From NCBI RefSeq assembly GCF_009389715.1, contig NC_052407.1, positions 5,397,154 to 5,461,153 of the forward strand: a stretch of 64,000 nucleotides of DNA, given 5' to 3'. The DNA is from Phoenix dactylifera (taxonomy: Eukaryota; Streptophyta; Magnoliopsida; Arecales; Arecaceae). The position numbers and the translations under genes were made by a program. The notes under the pieces are model-generated. The model did not search any database. It saw nothing but the letters and a program-made list of their open reading frames with translations, and had not been told where the DNA came from. Positions 40,200 through 50,300 of this stretch are shown piece after piece; positions within the stretch are counted from its first letter, which is position 1; each line of letters begins with the position of its first letter.

Positions 40200-42165
40200 G
40201 GAATGTCCCGAGGCTCGGCCCTCGGATGCCTGGCTAACCCGATGATCATCCCGGGAGCAGACTAGCCGGAAGCCCCGACCGGTCGCCTCGGCTTGCGCCA
40301 GCCTTGGCCGGACCAACGAGCGGAATTTCCCTGAGGCTTGACAACCCTCAGATGCCTGGCTAACCCGATGATCATCCCGGGGAGCAGACTAGCCGGAAGC
40401 CCCGACCGGTCGCCTCGGCTTGCGCCAGCCTAGGCCGACCAACGAGTGGAATCTCCCGAGGCTCGGCCCTCGGATGCCTGGCTAACCCGATGATCATCCC
40501 GGAGCAGACTAGCCGAAGCCCCGACCGGTCGCCTCGGCTTGCGCCAGCCTTGCCGACCAACGAGCGGAATTTCCCTGAGGCTTGACAACCCCTCAGATGC
40601 CTGGCTAACCCGATGATCATCCGGGAGCAGACTAGCCGGAAGCCCCGACCGGGTCGCCTCGGCTTGCGCCAGCCTAGGCCGACCAACGAGTGGAATCTCC
40701 CAGGCTCGGCCCTCGGATGCCTGGCTAACCCGATGATCATCCGGGAGCAGACTAGCCGGAAGCCCCGACCGGTCCGCCTCGGCTTGCGCCAGCCTTGGCC
40801 GACCAACGAGCGGAATTTCCCTGAGGCTTGACAACCCTCAGATGCCTGGCTAACCGATGATCATCCGGGAGCAGACTAGCCGGAAAGCCCCGACCGGGTC
40901 GCTCGGCTTGCGCCAGCCTGGCCGACCAACGAGTGGATTCCCGAGGCTCGGCCCTCGGATGCCTGGCTAACCGATGTCATCCGGGAGAGACTAGCCGGAA
41001 GCCCGACGGTCGCCTCGGCTTGCGCCAGCCTTTGGCCGACCACGAGCGGAATTTCCCTGAGCTTGACAACCCTCAGATGCCTGGCTAACCCGATGATCAT
41101 CCCGGAGCAGACTAGCCGGAAGCCCGACCGTCGCCTCGGCTTGCGCCAGCCTTGGCCGACTAACGAGCGGAATTTCCCTGAGGCTTGACAACCCTCAGAT
41201 GCCTGGCTAACCCGATGATCATCCCGGGAGCAGACTAGCCGGAAGCCCCGACCGGTCGCCTCGGCTTGCGCCAGCCTTGGCCGACCAACGAGCGGAATTT
41301 CCCTGAGGCTTGACAACCCTCAGATGCCTGGCTAACCCGATGATCATCCCGGGAGCAGACTAGCCGGAAGCCCCGACCGGTCGCCTCGGCTTGCGCCAGC
41401 CTTGGCCGACCAACGAGTGGAATCTCCCGAGGCTCGGCCCTCGGATGCCTGGCTAACCCGATGATCATCCCGGGAGCAGACTAGCCGGAAGCCCCGACCG
41501 GTCGCCTCGGCTTGCGCCAGCCTTGGCCGACCAACGAGCGGAATTTCCTGAGGCTTGACAACCCTCAGATGCCTGGCTAACCCGATGATCATCCCGGAGC
41601 AGACTAGCCGGAAGCCCCGACCCGGTCGCCTCGGCTTGCGCCAGCCTAGGCCGACCAACGAGTGGAAATCTCCCGAGGCTCGGCCCTCGGATGCCTGGCT
41701 AACCCGATGATCATCCCGGGAGCAGACTAGCCGGAAGCCCCGACCGGTCGCCTCGGCTTGCGCCAGCCTTGGCCGACCAACGAGCGGAATTTCCCTGAGG
41801 CTTTGACAACCCTCAAGATGCCTGGCTAACCCGATGATCATCCCGGGAGCAGACTAGCCGGAAGCCCCGACCGTCGCCTCGGCTTGCGCCAGCCTTGGCC
41901 GACCAACGAGCGGAATTTCCCTGAGGCTTGACAACCCTCAGATGCCTGGCTAACCCGATGATCATCCCGGGAGCAGACTAGCCGAAGCCCCGACCGGTCG
42001 CCTCGGCTTGCGCCAGCCTTGGCCGACCAACGAGCGGAATTTCCCTGAGGCTTGACAACCCTCAGATGCCTGGCTAACCCGATGATCATCCCGGGAGCAG
42101 ACTAGCCGGAAGCCCCGACCGGTCGCTTCGGCTTGCGCCAGCCTTGGCCGACCAGCGAGCGGAAG
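40200..42165 (+). repeat. Tandem array of ~124-bp units (about 16 copies)
   Basis: The anchor ATGCCTGGCTAACCC recurs at 40226, 40352, 40474, 40597, 40717, 40842, 40959, 41077, 41199, 41324, 41445, 41569, 41691, 41818, 41942 and 42066, spaced 117-127 bp. Two unit types differ in the ~35 bp before the anchor. Type A reads GTGGAATCTCCCGAGGCTCG; type B reads GCGGAATTTCCCTGAGGCTT. They largely alternate. Each unit contains two 10-bp palindromes, GATGATCATC and CGACCGGTCG. The array lies in the 3' untranslated region of the Gypsy. Spacing varies mostly through one-base indels. Confidence 0.95.
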
Positions 42166-42858
42166 AATTTCCTGAGGCCTAACCCTCGGATGCCTGGCTT
42201 AGCGCCGGAGAATTCCTGAGGCCTAACCCTCGGATGCCTGGCTTAGCGCCGGAAGAATTTCCTGAGGCCTAACCCTCGGATGCCTGGCCTAGCGCCGGAA
42301 GAATTTCCTGAGGCCTAACCCTCGGATGCCTGGCTTAGCGCCGGAAGAATTTCCTGAGGCCTAACCCTCGGATGCCTGGCTTAGCGCCGGAAGAATTTCC
42401 TGAGGCCTAACCCTCGGATGCCTGGCCTAGCGCCGGAAGAATTTCCTGAGGCCTAACCCTCGGATGCCTGGCTTAGCGCCGGAAGAATTTCCTGACTAAC
42501 CCTCGGATGCCTGGCTCAGCGCCGGAAGAATTTCCTGAGGCCTAACCCTCGGATGCCTGGCTTAGCGCCGGAAGAATTTCCTGAGGCCTAACCCTCGGAT
42601 GCCTGGCTAGCGCCGGAAGAGTTTCCTGAGGCCTAACCCTCGGATGCCTGGCCTAGCGCCGGAAAGTTTCCTGAGGCCTAACCCTCGGATGCCTGGCTCA
42701 GCGCCGGAAGAGTTTCCTGAGGCCTAACCCTCGGATGCCTGGCTTAGCGCCGGAAGAATTTCCTGAGGCCTAACCCTCGGATGCCTGGCTTAGCCGGAAG
42801 AATTTCCTGAGGCCTAACCCTCGGATGCCTGGCTTAGCGCCGGAAGAGTTTCCTGAGG
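42166..42858 (+). repeat. Tandem array of 46-bp units (about 15 copies)
   Basis: Anchors ATGCCTGGC at 42190, 42234, 42280, 42326, 42372, 42418, 42464, 42507, 42553, 42599, 42644, 42689, 42735, 42781 and 42825. A unit reads ATGCCTGGCTTAGCGCCGGA, then AGAATTTCCTGAGG and CCTAACCCTCGG. The start and end of the unit match the edges of the 124-bp unit, whose middle ~78 bp (AACCCGATGATC through CCAACGAG) is missing. The two arrays join directly through a hybrid unit at 42066-42190. Confidence 0.95.
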
Positions 42859-43392
42859 TATCTGCTCCCACTTCGCCCATCCCTAATGGCCAATCTACGG
42901 TCAGGACGGGGTCAAGAAGGAGGGAAAGGCCGGAACGACTGGGGTGCACTAGTACAAAAAGAAAAGTATGAAGAGCTCAAAGTAGAAGAGTGGGAAACTC
43001 ACTTGAAGAGGAGGAAGAACGGCTCCGAGAGCGTCAAAGGAAAAGCAAGCGAACGTTTCGGCGGCAACAATGGTAGCGCAAAGGAGAAACTCGAAAATGT
43101 CCGTAAAGAAGAAGACGGACGGGGGAGGGCCCCCGATTAAATAGGCGAAAGGGCAAGTGACACCTCGATGACGCCAGAAGACCCTGGCCGCCGAAGGGTC
43201 GCTCGCACCCCAAAGGCGAATCGACACCATTAAGGAAGGATGTCCGCCGAAATCCTCAGGTTGCCAGGTCGGCAGCAACCGCCATACGCCATAAAGAAGG
43301 CGGGAAGCTTGAAGCGCGCGCGCCTCTCCGAAGGATGGCGGCAATCTCGAAACATCACTCCCTTCACCTGTTCCCCTTCTGGTTCCAGGCTC
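42859..43392 (+). other. Gypsy 3' untranslated region, between array and PPT
   Basis: Purine-rich. A Lys/Glu-rich open frame (42886-43140) is probably a composition effect of this purine bias; no domain is recognised. Confidence 0.5.
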
Positions 43393-43404
43393 GGAAGTGG
43401 GGGG
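43393..43404 (+). other. Gypsy polypurine tract
   Basis: GGAAGTGGGGGG ends 4 bp before the 3' LTR start TGTTATGGGG. It is the expected primer for plus-strand DNA synthesis. Confidence 0.8.
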
Positions 43405-43408
43405 CTAC

Positions 43409-44134
43409 TGTTATGGGGGAATTGAGCCGCCATGCCCACGTGATCGGCACGCGTATCCAGGAAAGCTACAGCTGCCCTATGATCCAGCACTCCGACCCCG
43501 AGTCGGACCTCCTCGGCTCCGCAGCCCGCCCGGGTCGGCTGCCCTATGATCCAGCACTCCGACCCGAGTCGGACCTCCTCGGCTCCGCAGCCCGACCCCG
43601 GGTCGGCTGCCCTATGATCCAGCATTCCGACCCGAGTCGGAGATCTTTTGATAACGACAGGCTATTCTCCAGAGGCACGCCGCCTCCTGCTCCACTACTC
43701 CTGCAACGGCTGTACCGATGCTGCCCACGATCTCCTGTATCAACCGTACAAAGCGGAGCTCCACTACCCTGCCATGACCGTACCCAGCGCTGCTCACGAC
43801 GCCCCGTAACGGCCATGTCAGTGGCCATTCTATCGTGCCCACGACGACAAACCCCCCTGAGAGACCTCCCAGCCAGGTATATATGCGGCTGGGGGGAGAA
43901 GGGGGGTAAGCAATACCTCCCAGAGCACTCTCTCCCACTTGTGATTATCATCTCTCCTCCTCCAATCTCCTCTGACTTGACCGTCGGAGGCATCACCACC
44001 CTGGTGGTGGTGCAAGGCTTGTTTGCAGGTTCCTTGCGGAAGGTGGAGCGCAACCAGCACCAACCAAGACAACTCAGGCGGAACCCCGTTCACACCGTCG
44101 TGTCAATCGTTCTCGGTTTGGACCACCAGCAACA
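43409..44134 (+). repeat. 3' LTR of the Tat-type Gypsy
   Basis: 726 bp, colinear with the 5' LTR. It has two full 69-bp units plus a partial one (43471-43640) instead of three plus. Base substitutions against the 5' LTR are few, but there are about fifteen or more one-base deletions, mostly in runs (for example GCCCCACG to GCCCACG and CTTGGCGG to CTTGCGG). Confidence 0.92.
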
Positions 44135-44739
44135 GTGTCTTCACTAGATATTGTTTCACTGGCAATCTCATTTTTAACTCTATTTCGGGTGCCTGTTCTA
44201 TTGCTAATTCTTGAGTTGAATTTGATGTAGTGTTATGTGTTTTGTAACAACAAATCTATCTAGAGCTCCTTTTTGAGATTGAATGAGTTTATCGATTTTC
44301 TTCTTTTTTTGAGTTTTTCATACCCACAGTCATATTTTCTATTAGACATTTTAATCTATAAATAATATTATCAAACTAAGCAATTAAAAACCACCACAAA
44401 CAAATCAAAATATAAAAAGTTAAAAATGATAAAACTTATTGTGTCAAGAAAAACAAACTCGGGTCCGACAAGTAGTGCCGAACTTAATTGTGTCGAGAAG
44501 AGGTGGAATAGTTCCGAACTCGACGGCGAGAAGAGGCCGAATAGTGCCGAACCGCTGAAGTAGTGAAATCACAACCAATCTATAATTGAACCAAAAAATA
44601 ATAAATTCTAATTAATTATTTAACTAAATAAAAATTAATTAAACCAAAAAATAATTAATAAACTAAGTAACTACAGACTACAGTTACTTACTCACCTCAG
44701 TGGGATTTGGGAATCGTGATCAGTGGACTGTGGATAGTG

Positions 44740-45580
44740 GGAACAGCCGAACAGGGTTACAGGCTTACAGCCCGAACAGGGGACGGAGGGAGTGAGGGGA
44801 GGTCGGACTCGGGTCTCGGGAGGTGGCCCGGTGGGACGTGGGACTGGAAGCCTGGGAGGAGGTCGGTCCGTCGGGACTTGGAACCGGGAACCCCGAGGAG
44901 GCGCCGGCCGGAGCGGCGGAGGAGCTGAGGAGAGGACGGGGTCACCGCCGGCGCCGGTCACAGCCTCACGGGAGGCCGAGGATGGCGAGTCGGCGACGTC
45001 GGCGAGAAGAGGATGGGAGGCCTCACCGCCTCGACCCTCGGTCGCCGCGGAGTCGGATGTCGGAGGAGCTGAGGACGGCGACTCGGAGTCGGCGAGGACG
45101 CTGGACGCCGAGGAGAGGACGGAAGTCACGGACTCTGCACGGACGCACAGTGGACTGAGCTCGGAGCTCGGAGTCGGAGGCCGAAGCTCGGAGCGAGGAC
45201 GGCGACGTCGGGAGGAGAGCTAGAGAGGGTTTTGCGCTCGCCGCTCTGCAACTTTGCAAGCCGAATAGCCGATCTGCCGAGTGCCGAGTGCCGAGAACCG
45301 GAGAAGGTTCCGGCATTAAAAAGGCAGAGAAGGGGCCAAGGGGGAGAGTCGGACTGTCGGAAGAAGGGGGGAGCCGGGGAGGAAAAAGCCGTTGCGTTGC
45401 CGTTGCTTGTCGACGACTCGACCGCTCGACCACGCCATGCCCGTCGCCAGTCGCCGCAGTCGGCCTCAGCCTTTCACCGTTTTACGTCGCGTCGCCGCGC
45501 CCAAACCCGCTGCCCACTCCCTCCATAGCCCATAGCCAGATAGCCTGATAGCCTGAGCCCCTGCTGCCCTTGCCCCTGGA
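44740..45580. other. GC-rich 5' region of the hAT transposon
   Basis: About 840 bp rich in CGG/GAG/CTCGG words, open in several frames on both strands because of composition. No domain was recognised in any frame. It probably contains the untranslated leader and promoter of the transposon. Confidence 0.5.
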
Positions 45581-45619
45581 ATAAAAAAAAGGCTAGGTGG
45601 GGCCTTCCCTGGGCCGGGG

Positions 45620-45648
45620 CCTTAGGCGACCGCCTCGGTCGCCTAAGG
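45620..45648 (-). repeat. Perfect hairpin near the hAT end
   Basis: CCTTAGGCGACCG, loop CCT, then CGGTCGCCTAAGG: two perfect 13-bp arms 15 bp inside the transposon end. Subterminal palindromes like this are known transposase-binding contexts in hAT elements. Confidence 0.9.
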
Positions 45649-45663
45649 CTCGAGCCGGCACTG

Positions 45664-46372
45664 TCTATATATATAGAGGATGAGAGCGGTGTCCGTTATC
45701 TGATTTCTCGGATAGTGACATAATTGCACGATAACATATAATCGTGTTTTCAACTGCATAGTAACAGCTCCCCACAAATACTATTTAGCGATAACCATGT
45801 GGATCATGTATTAATTACCATACTGGTGCAACCATCACTAAAGCTATTATTGTATTCACGCAGTGGTCTTTAGTTTCACTCTCATGCCGGACCAACAAGA
45901 ATGGCATGTCAATCCATGCTGGACTTGCTTATTTTGGCGAAGACAGAGGTCAAGGAGTCGGATCAACCTGAGGTCAAGATGGCCAATATTTTCTTCATCA
46001 AACTAAACTTAGGTCTCTTGGTTTGGTGCTTCTCGTTGGAATCTTCTTAAATGTGCTTGTTTGAGTCCATTTCATCAAAGATAGGACCTCAAGACCAGGC
46101 AGCTGCAATGGTGGTGGGAGATGCTCCATCGTCTGCAGCATCCTAGATGGATACTGCATATCACATGTGCCTTGTGATCAGAATCGCAATCGTCATCAAT
46201 GGCAAGGCAAACCATTCTCAATCATAAGACTATAAATATTTGCATCATGCCGTGCCGGATTCGTCTCAAGTCGCTGCCGCATGGCACTGCTCGAGTAGAT
46301 CCCTCTGATATCCTGTTTTAGAGTCTTTTTGGATTCTCTCTCCCTACCTTCATCGACGCCGGCACCTATGAC
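45664..46372. repeat. TRIM-free copy of the LTR-like fragment, then unassigned sequence
   Basis: 45664-45850 matches 27045-27069 plus 27598-27748 (GGATGAGAGCG, then TCCGTTATCTGATT, GCATAGTAACAGCTCCCCAC, TTAGCGATAACC, ATTAATTACCATACT). This gives the state before TRIM insertion. The rest (45860-46372) has no recognised gene. Confidence 0.7.
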
Positions 46373-46375
46373 TAA
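46373..46375 (+). repeat. MITE target-site duplication, left (TAA)
   Basis: TAA directly before GGTCCTGTTTGG, repeated at 47367-47369. Confidence 0.75.
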
Positions 46376-47366
46376 GGTCCTGTTTGGAGAAGCTTTTAGA
46401 TGAAAAATGATGTTTAGTAAAAAATTTCAAGAAGCTGTTTTAACTTTTTTAGAAAGCTAAAAACAACTTTCTATGAGAAGCTTCATTTTGGAGATTTCCA
46501 AAAAAGCTATTTTGAGCTTTGTCGAAAAGATATTTTTTTTTGACCAAAATACCCATAATAAAATGTAATAATTACATACTTTGTCCCTTTATAAACCTAA
46601 AAATATGTTGGAGCCCTAACAAAAAATTCTAGCCGTGGATCAGACTCCCTTCTATGCAAGAAAAAGTATCTTGTTTCCTATTATTATTAATAACTTTATT
46701 ATTGTATTATACTATAAATATCATATTATACTATATTATTTATAGTACATTAATATGTATATTAAATAATTTAATATTATGTTATATTATGAAAAATAAT
46801 TTATGCTAATAATTATAATATTTTATACATTTATTATTGTATTATACTATAATATAATATAATATTATATTATTATAATACATTAATATGTTATGTTAAA
46901 TAATTTAATATTATGTTATATAATGGAAAATTAATGTACTCTAATAATTATAACAATTTGTACCTTTATTATTGTATTATAATATAAATATAATATTATA
47001 TGACATTATATCATAATACATTGATATGTTATGTTAAATAATTTAATATTATATTAAATTATTATGCTATAGTATACAATATTATATTACTAAATTATAA
47101 TAATATTATATTACATTACAGTAATATTATACTAATTATATATTTATATATTAATATATGTTATATTTAATTATGCTCTGTTGTATAATACTATGCAATG
47201 TCTTTATGGTAATTTTGTCATACAAAAATACTTTCTCAGTTTGTTTACCAAATATATATTAAAGTGTCACAACACTTTAAAAATTTAGCTACCAAACAGC
47301 AAACAACTTTTTATAAAAGCTCTGCTTCCAAAAGCTCTACTATCAATATCTCTCCCAAACGGGGCC
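46376..47366. mobile_element. PIF/Harbinger-like (Tourist-type) MITE, 991 bp
   Basis: Terminal inverted repeats GGTCCTGTTTGGAGAAG and, read on the other strand, GGCCCCGTTTGGGAGAG, flanked by TAA on both sides. TAA target duplications and GGnCCTGTTTGG termini are typical of PIF/Harbinger elements and their Tourist MITEs. Inner subterminal sequences AGAAGCTTTT and AAAAGCTC also repeat inverted. There is no transposase. The unusual length comes from an AT-rich tandem repeat in the middle (46692-47073). Confidence 0.82.
46692..47073 (+). repeat. AT-rich ~135-bp tandem repeat inside the MITE
   Basis: Three units starting TTTATTATTGTATTATA at about 46692, 46831 and 46965, each followed by TACATTAATATG-like and TTAAATAATTTAATATTAT words. 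Almost pure A+T. Confidence 0.85.
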
Positions 47367-47369
47367 TAA

Positions 47370-50300
47370 GCCTCGCCGGTACCCATGATGGAGCCGCCAA
47401 CTGAAGACCTACCGCCTCTCTGTTTCAAAGGTGACTCGCCAGATCCCATCCCTTCTCCAACCTATTTGGTTCATATCTCATCAAATATAACCTATTTGAA
47501 CGCTTGTTGCTCTCATTCTATGGCTTTTCATCTTCGGGTTTTGGGCACCTGAGGCTTAGTAGGCTGTTTTCATCTGGATCATTTTTTTGCCAGCCAAATA
47601 TTTGATAGCATGCGTCAACGGGTTGTCTCAAATCTCAGCAATTGCTGGTTTATTTTCAAAAAAAAAAAAAAGTAAAAAGGAAAAAAAAAATGAATTGCAT
47701 CACTTGCTTTATTCCTTCTCTCTTTTCTATCTAGAACGTTGATCTGCCAGTGCTGATTGGACCCTACTTCTAGATCGGCAGCCCAAACCCATTAGATCCT
47801 CCTTTCGACCTTCTCGGCTCTTAATTTGATCCATCGTGAACCTAGCCGCTTTCCTCGAGCCACCTGAGTTCTAGGGCACTGCCACAACTGACCGCCCGAG
47901 TACTAAGGCCCCACCGCTTGTGACCCTTGACTTCATCTCCACCACTGTGTCTCCTTCGATACCACCTTCTCTTCCTCGATTACCTACGTCCATCTCTCTC
48001 TTTCACTCTCCTTCCTAATGCCTCTCCACTGCACGATCTTAGATCTTCTCTGAACCCTCATAGTTTGGTATTCGTTTGGATTTGTAGGCATTACTAGATT
48101 GGTGGCCGGCTTGGGTAAGAATTTCCCTTACATTTCTCCTGCTAGCTGAAATTATGCATATATATAAGTATATTTATATAATTTTTAAAGTGCATTTGAG
48201 TTTCATGCATGATATGATCATTGTTGATGGCGTCATTGTTAAATGGATTGGAAATCTAGCATGAAAAAAGGGTATCAGACCAGCCACATTGGTTCTGGAT
48301 AGCGAGCCATGGGCCTGGAACGTAGTACAATCACGGGCAGGAGTGTGGCGTGGCTAGTCCAATAACATCCATGGATTGTCATTGAGTCTTACTTGGAATC
48401 GTTGATGAAAGGACACTTCATTGAAAATACAACTTAGATAATTACTACTATTAGCAATTTTGGTGCATATTTGGATTATCGGATGACATCTATATTTGAT
48501 TATTGCTGATTTTATGATACTGACAAGTCTTGACATTATGCTCAATACTTTCCAAGGCTATGTTATTTATTTTACATATATCATTGCATTATACATTTTG
48601 GTGCACTTCCACAAGGATTTTACTGAGCTAGCTAGCAAGCTCATATCAATTTCTTGCTTTTCTTTTCAGAGCTGCAAGATGCATAATACTTGGTTGTTGT
48701 TGTGTCCGCTAGTAAAAGAAGGAAGAAGATATAAATTAATATGATACAACTGGATAATCATAAGTTGTACTTGGATTAATGTTACTATCGAGTAAGCTTG
48801 TTATCTTGAAAATATAATCTTATATTGTGAAATTGTCCCACGGGCCTTGAATATTCTCTTGGCATTGTCTTACGAGTGTGCGGTCATGTCATATGGTAGA
48901 CGTAAGTGACAGATTCAGGGCCCATAGGAACCTTTTCCCTGGATGAGATGAGCTTGGTACTGGCTTGGCTAATTGGATTGCAAGATCTAGCATCACACAA
49001 TTCGTGTAATAGTAAATTGAGAAGATCATAGTTTGCCTCTCTTGATTTTGCTCGAGTTCACGCAGCCCGCTTGATTCAAAAAGTTTTAGTTCCATCCCTA
49101 ATGTTATACTATAAATGCAAAGTGATCCTTTCCCATATGACATCGCTGACTGTCATCAGCAAATGACAAAATTATTCCATCTGCACCTCTCCTTCCATTA
49201 TCTCTGTCAAGGTTGCCGGCCTGTCACTGTGCCAACATTGCTCGTGATGCTGCTCATGGAAGCTAACATCCTTCTTACCTAGGTCTATATCCTTCTACCC
49301 ACAAGACTTCCCTTCGTCCCAGTACTCACCCTCTTATGCAACCACAGAGTGACAAAATGTGAAGAAAACCAAGATCGGAGGAAAGATGCTCTGTGCCCCT
49401 TATTTTGCATTGTTGTATGCTTTGTCCATGTATACAAGAGTTTGAAATCATCAATGGCTACAATTAAGGACTAAAGAACAAAATGAGCAAAAAAAGAAAG
49501 AGCCAACTAAGATAAACAGCTAGCTATATTGCTAGCCTGTCATACGTTAAGACGAAGCTTCTTACGATGCCTAAAGCTACTGAATCTGCCATTAACTATT
49601 ATATGAGGGGCAAATTGAAGGATAGAATTATATCTAGATTCAAATATGCAAGGCAAACAATAAATAGCATGAAACTAACTGGTGATATTATTACGATTGC
49701 AAGAATATAGCAACGCAACTTTGCTAAGGCATGTAGAGTTGAACACACCAAATATGAAGCCCCAAAGCATTAAGACATGGAAACATAACCCCTTGTCCAA
49801 ATATTCATATTGAGTGAAAACTTGAAGCAAGAAGCAAAAGAAGTAAGGAAAAGTTTCTATTCAGAATTGAAAAACCATCTAAATTTTTATGTTAAAACTA
49901 AAAGCATTAAAAGAAAAAGGAAAACATCAACCATGTCCATATAACTCCCAACATCTGAACATCAAAAAGCGTGTAGATATGCTCATAAAGAAAACTAACC
50001 TCAAGCTATTGAGAGCTCCTCTGCAGAAGGACAAATATATACATAGAAAAAGCAAACCCAAGTGCAGATGAAGCCTAACAAAGCCGGACGCATCTTTAAT
50101 TCCAAGCTTGTTACTCTTTACCTGGGAAGAGAGTTGAGAATGATCAGCCACAGAGGAGCTTTTTGTACTATTTGAATGCCTTGTCGCTTTCTCATATACT
50201 GTGTGCTAGATAAACCCACATACCTTTTTAATATTTCGAATGTGTTGATTGTAAGCTCGTCGGATGGTGCTTTATGCAATTTCCTTAGGGGAGCCCGGAG

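Larger units (their letters stand above)
32818..44134 (+). mobile_element. Tat-type Gypsy LTR retrotransposon, 11.3 kb
   Basis: Full structure: 5' LTR (32818-33626), primer site (33629), gag, protease, reverse transcriptase, RNase H, second RNase H, integrase with a GPY/F tail (to 39142), a 4.3-kb 3' untranslated region with tandem arrays, purine tract, and 3' LTR (43409-44134). Flanks GTGTT (left) and GTGTC (right) are a 5-bp target duplication with one change. Two RNase H domains and a long repeat-bearing 3' region mark the Tat lineage of Gypsy/Metaviridae. Motifs are well kept but pol is cut by many one-base indels. It sits inside the hAT transposon, interrupting its transposase. Confidence 0.93.
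44140..45663 (-). mobile_element. hAT transposon, 5' part with terminal inverted repeat
   Basis: Continuation of the hAT at 31912-32817, split off by the Gypsy. Minus-strand frames near 44360-44140 read KYDCGYEKLKKRRK, then IQSQKGALDRFVVTK, the usual N-terminus of MYM/TTF-type hAT transposases (frame broken once). The outer end at 45663 starts CAGTGCCGGCTCGAG on the minus strand, a hAT-like terminus, and carries a large hairpin. A very GC-rich 5' region (44740-45580) fills the space between. The next eight bases outside, TCTATATA, would be the target duplication; the left partner is lost. Confidence 0.8.

Noticed and set aside
40372..42089. Long repetitive minus-strand open frames (for example repeated GLARH, LAQAEATGRGFRLVCS words) across the 124-bp array
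   Set aside because: They arise because the unit has few stops in that frame. The frame changes at each indel, there is no domain, and unit variation is by indel without regard to codons.
42166..42858. Regular short repeats that might be taken for a CRISPR array
   Set aside because: The units are directly tandem with no unique spacers, in a plant genome and inside a retrotransposon.
42886..43140. Lys/Glu-rich 84-codon frame before the Gypsy 3' LTR
   Set aside because: Explained by the purine bias leading into the polypurine tract; no domain.
44692..45548. Overlapping long frames on both strands in the GC-rich hAT 5' region
   Set aside because: Open in several frames at once because of composition; no recognised motif; lies in a transposon leader.
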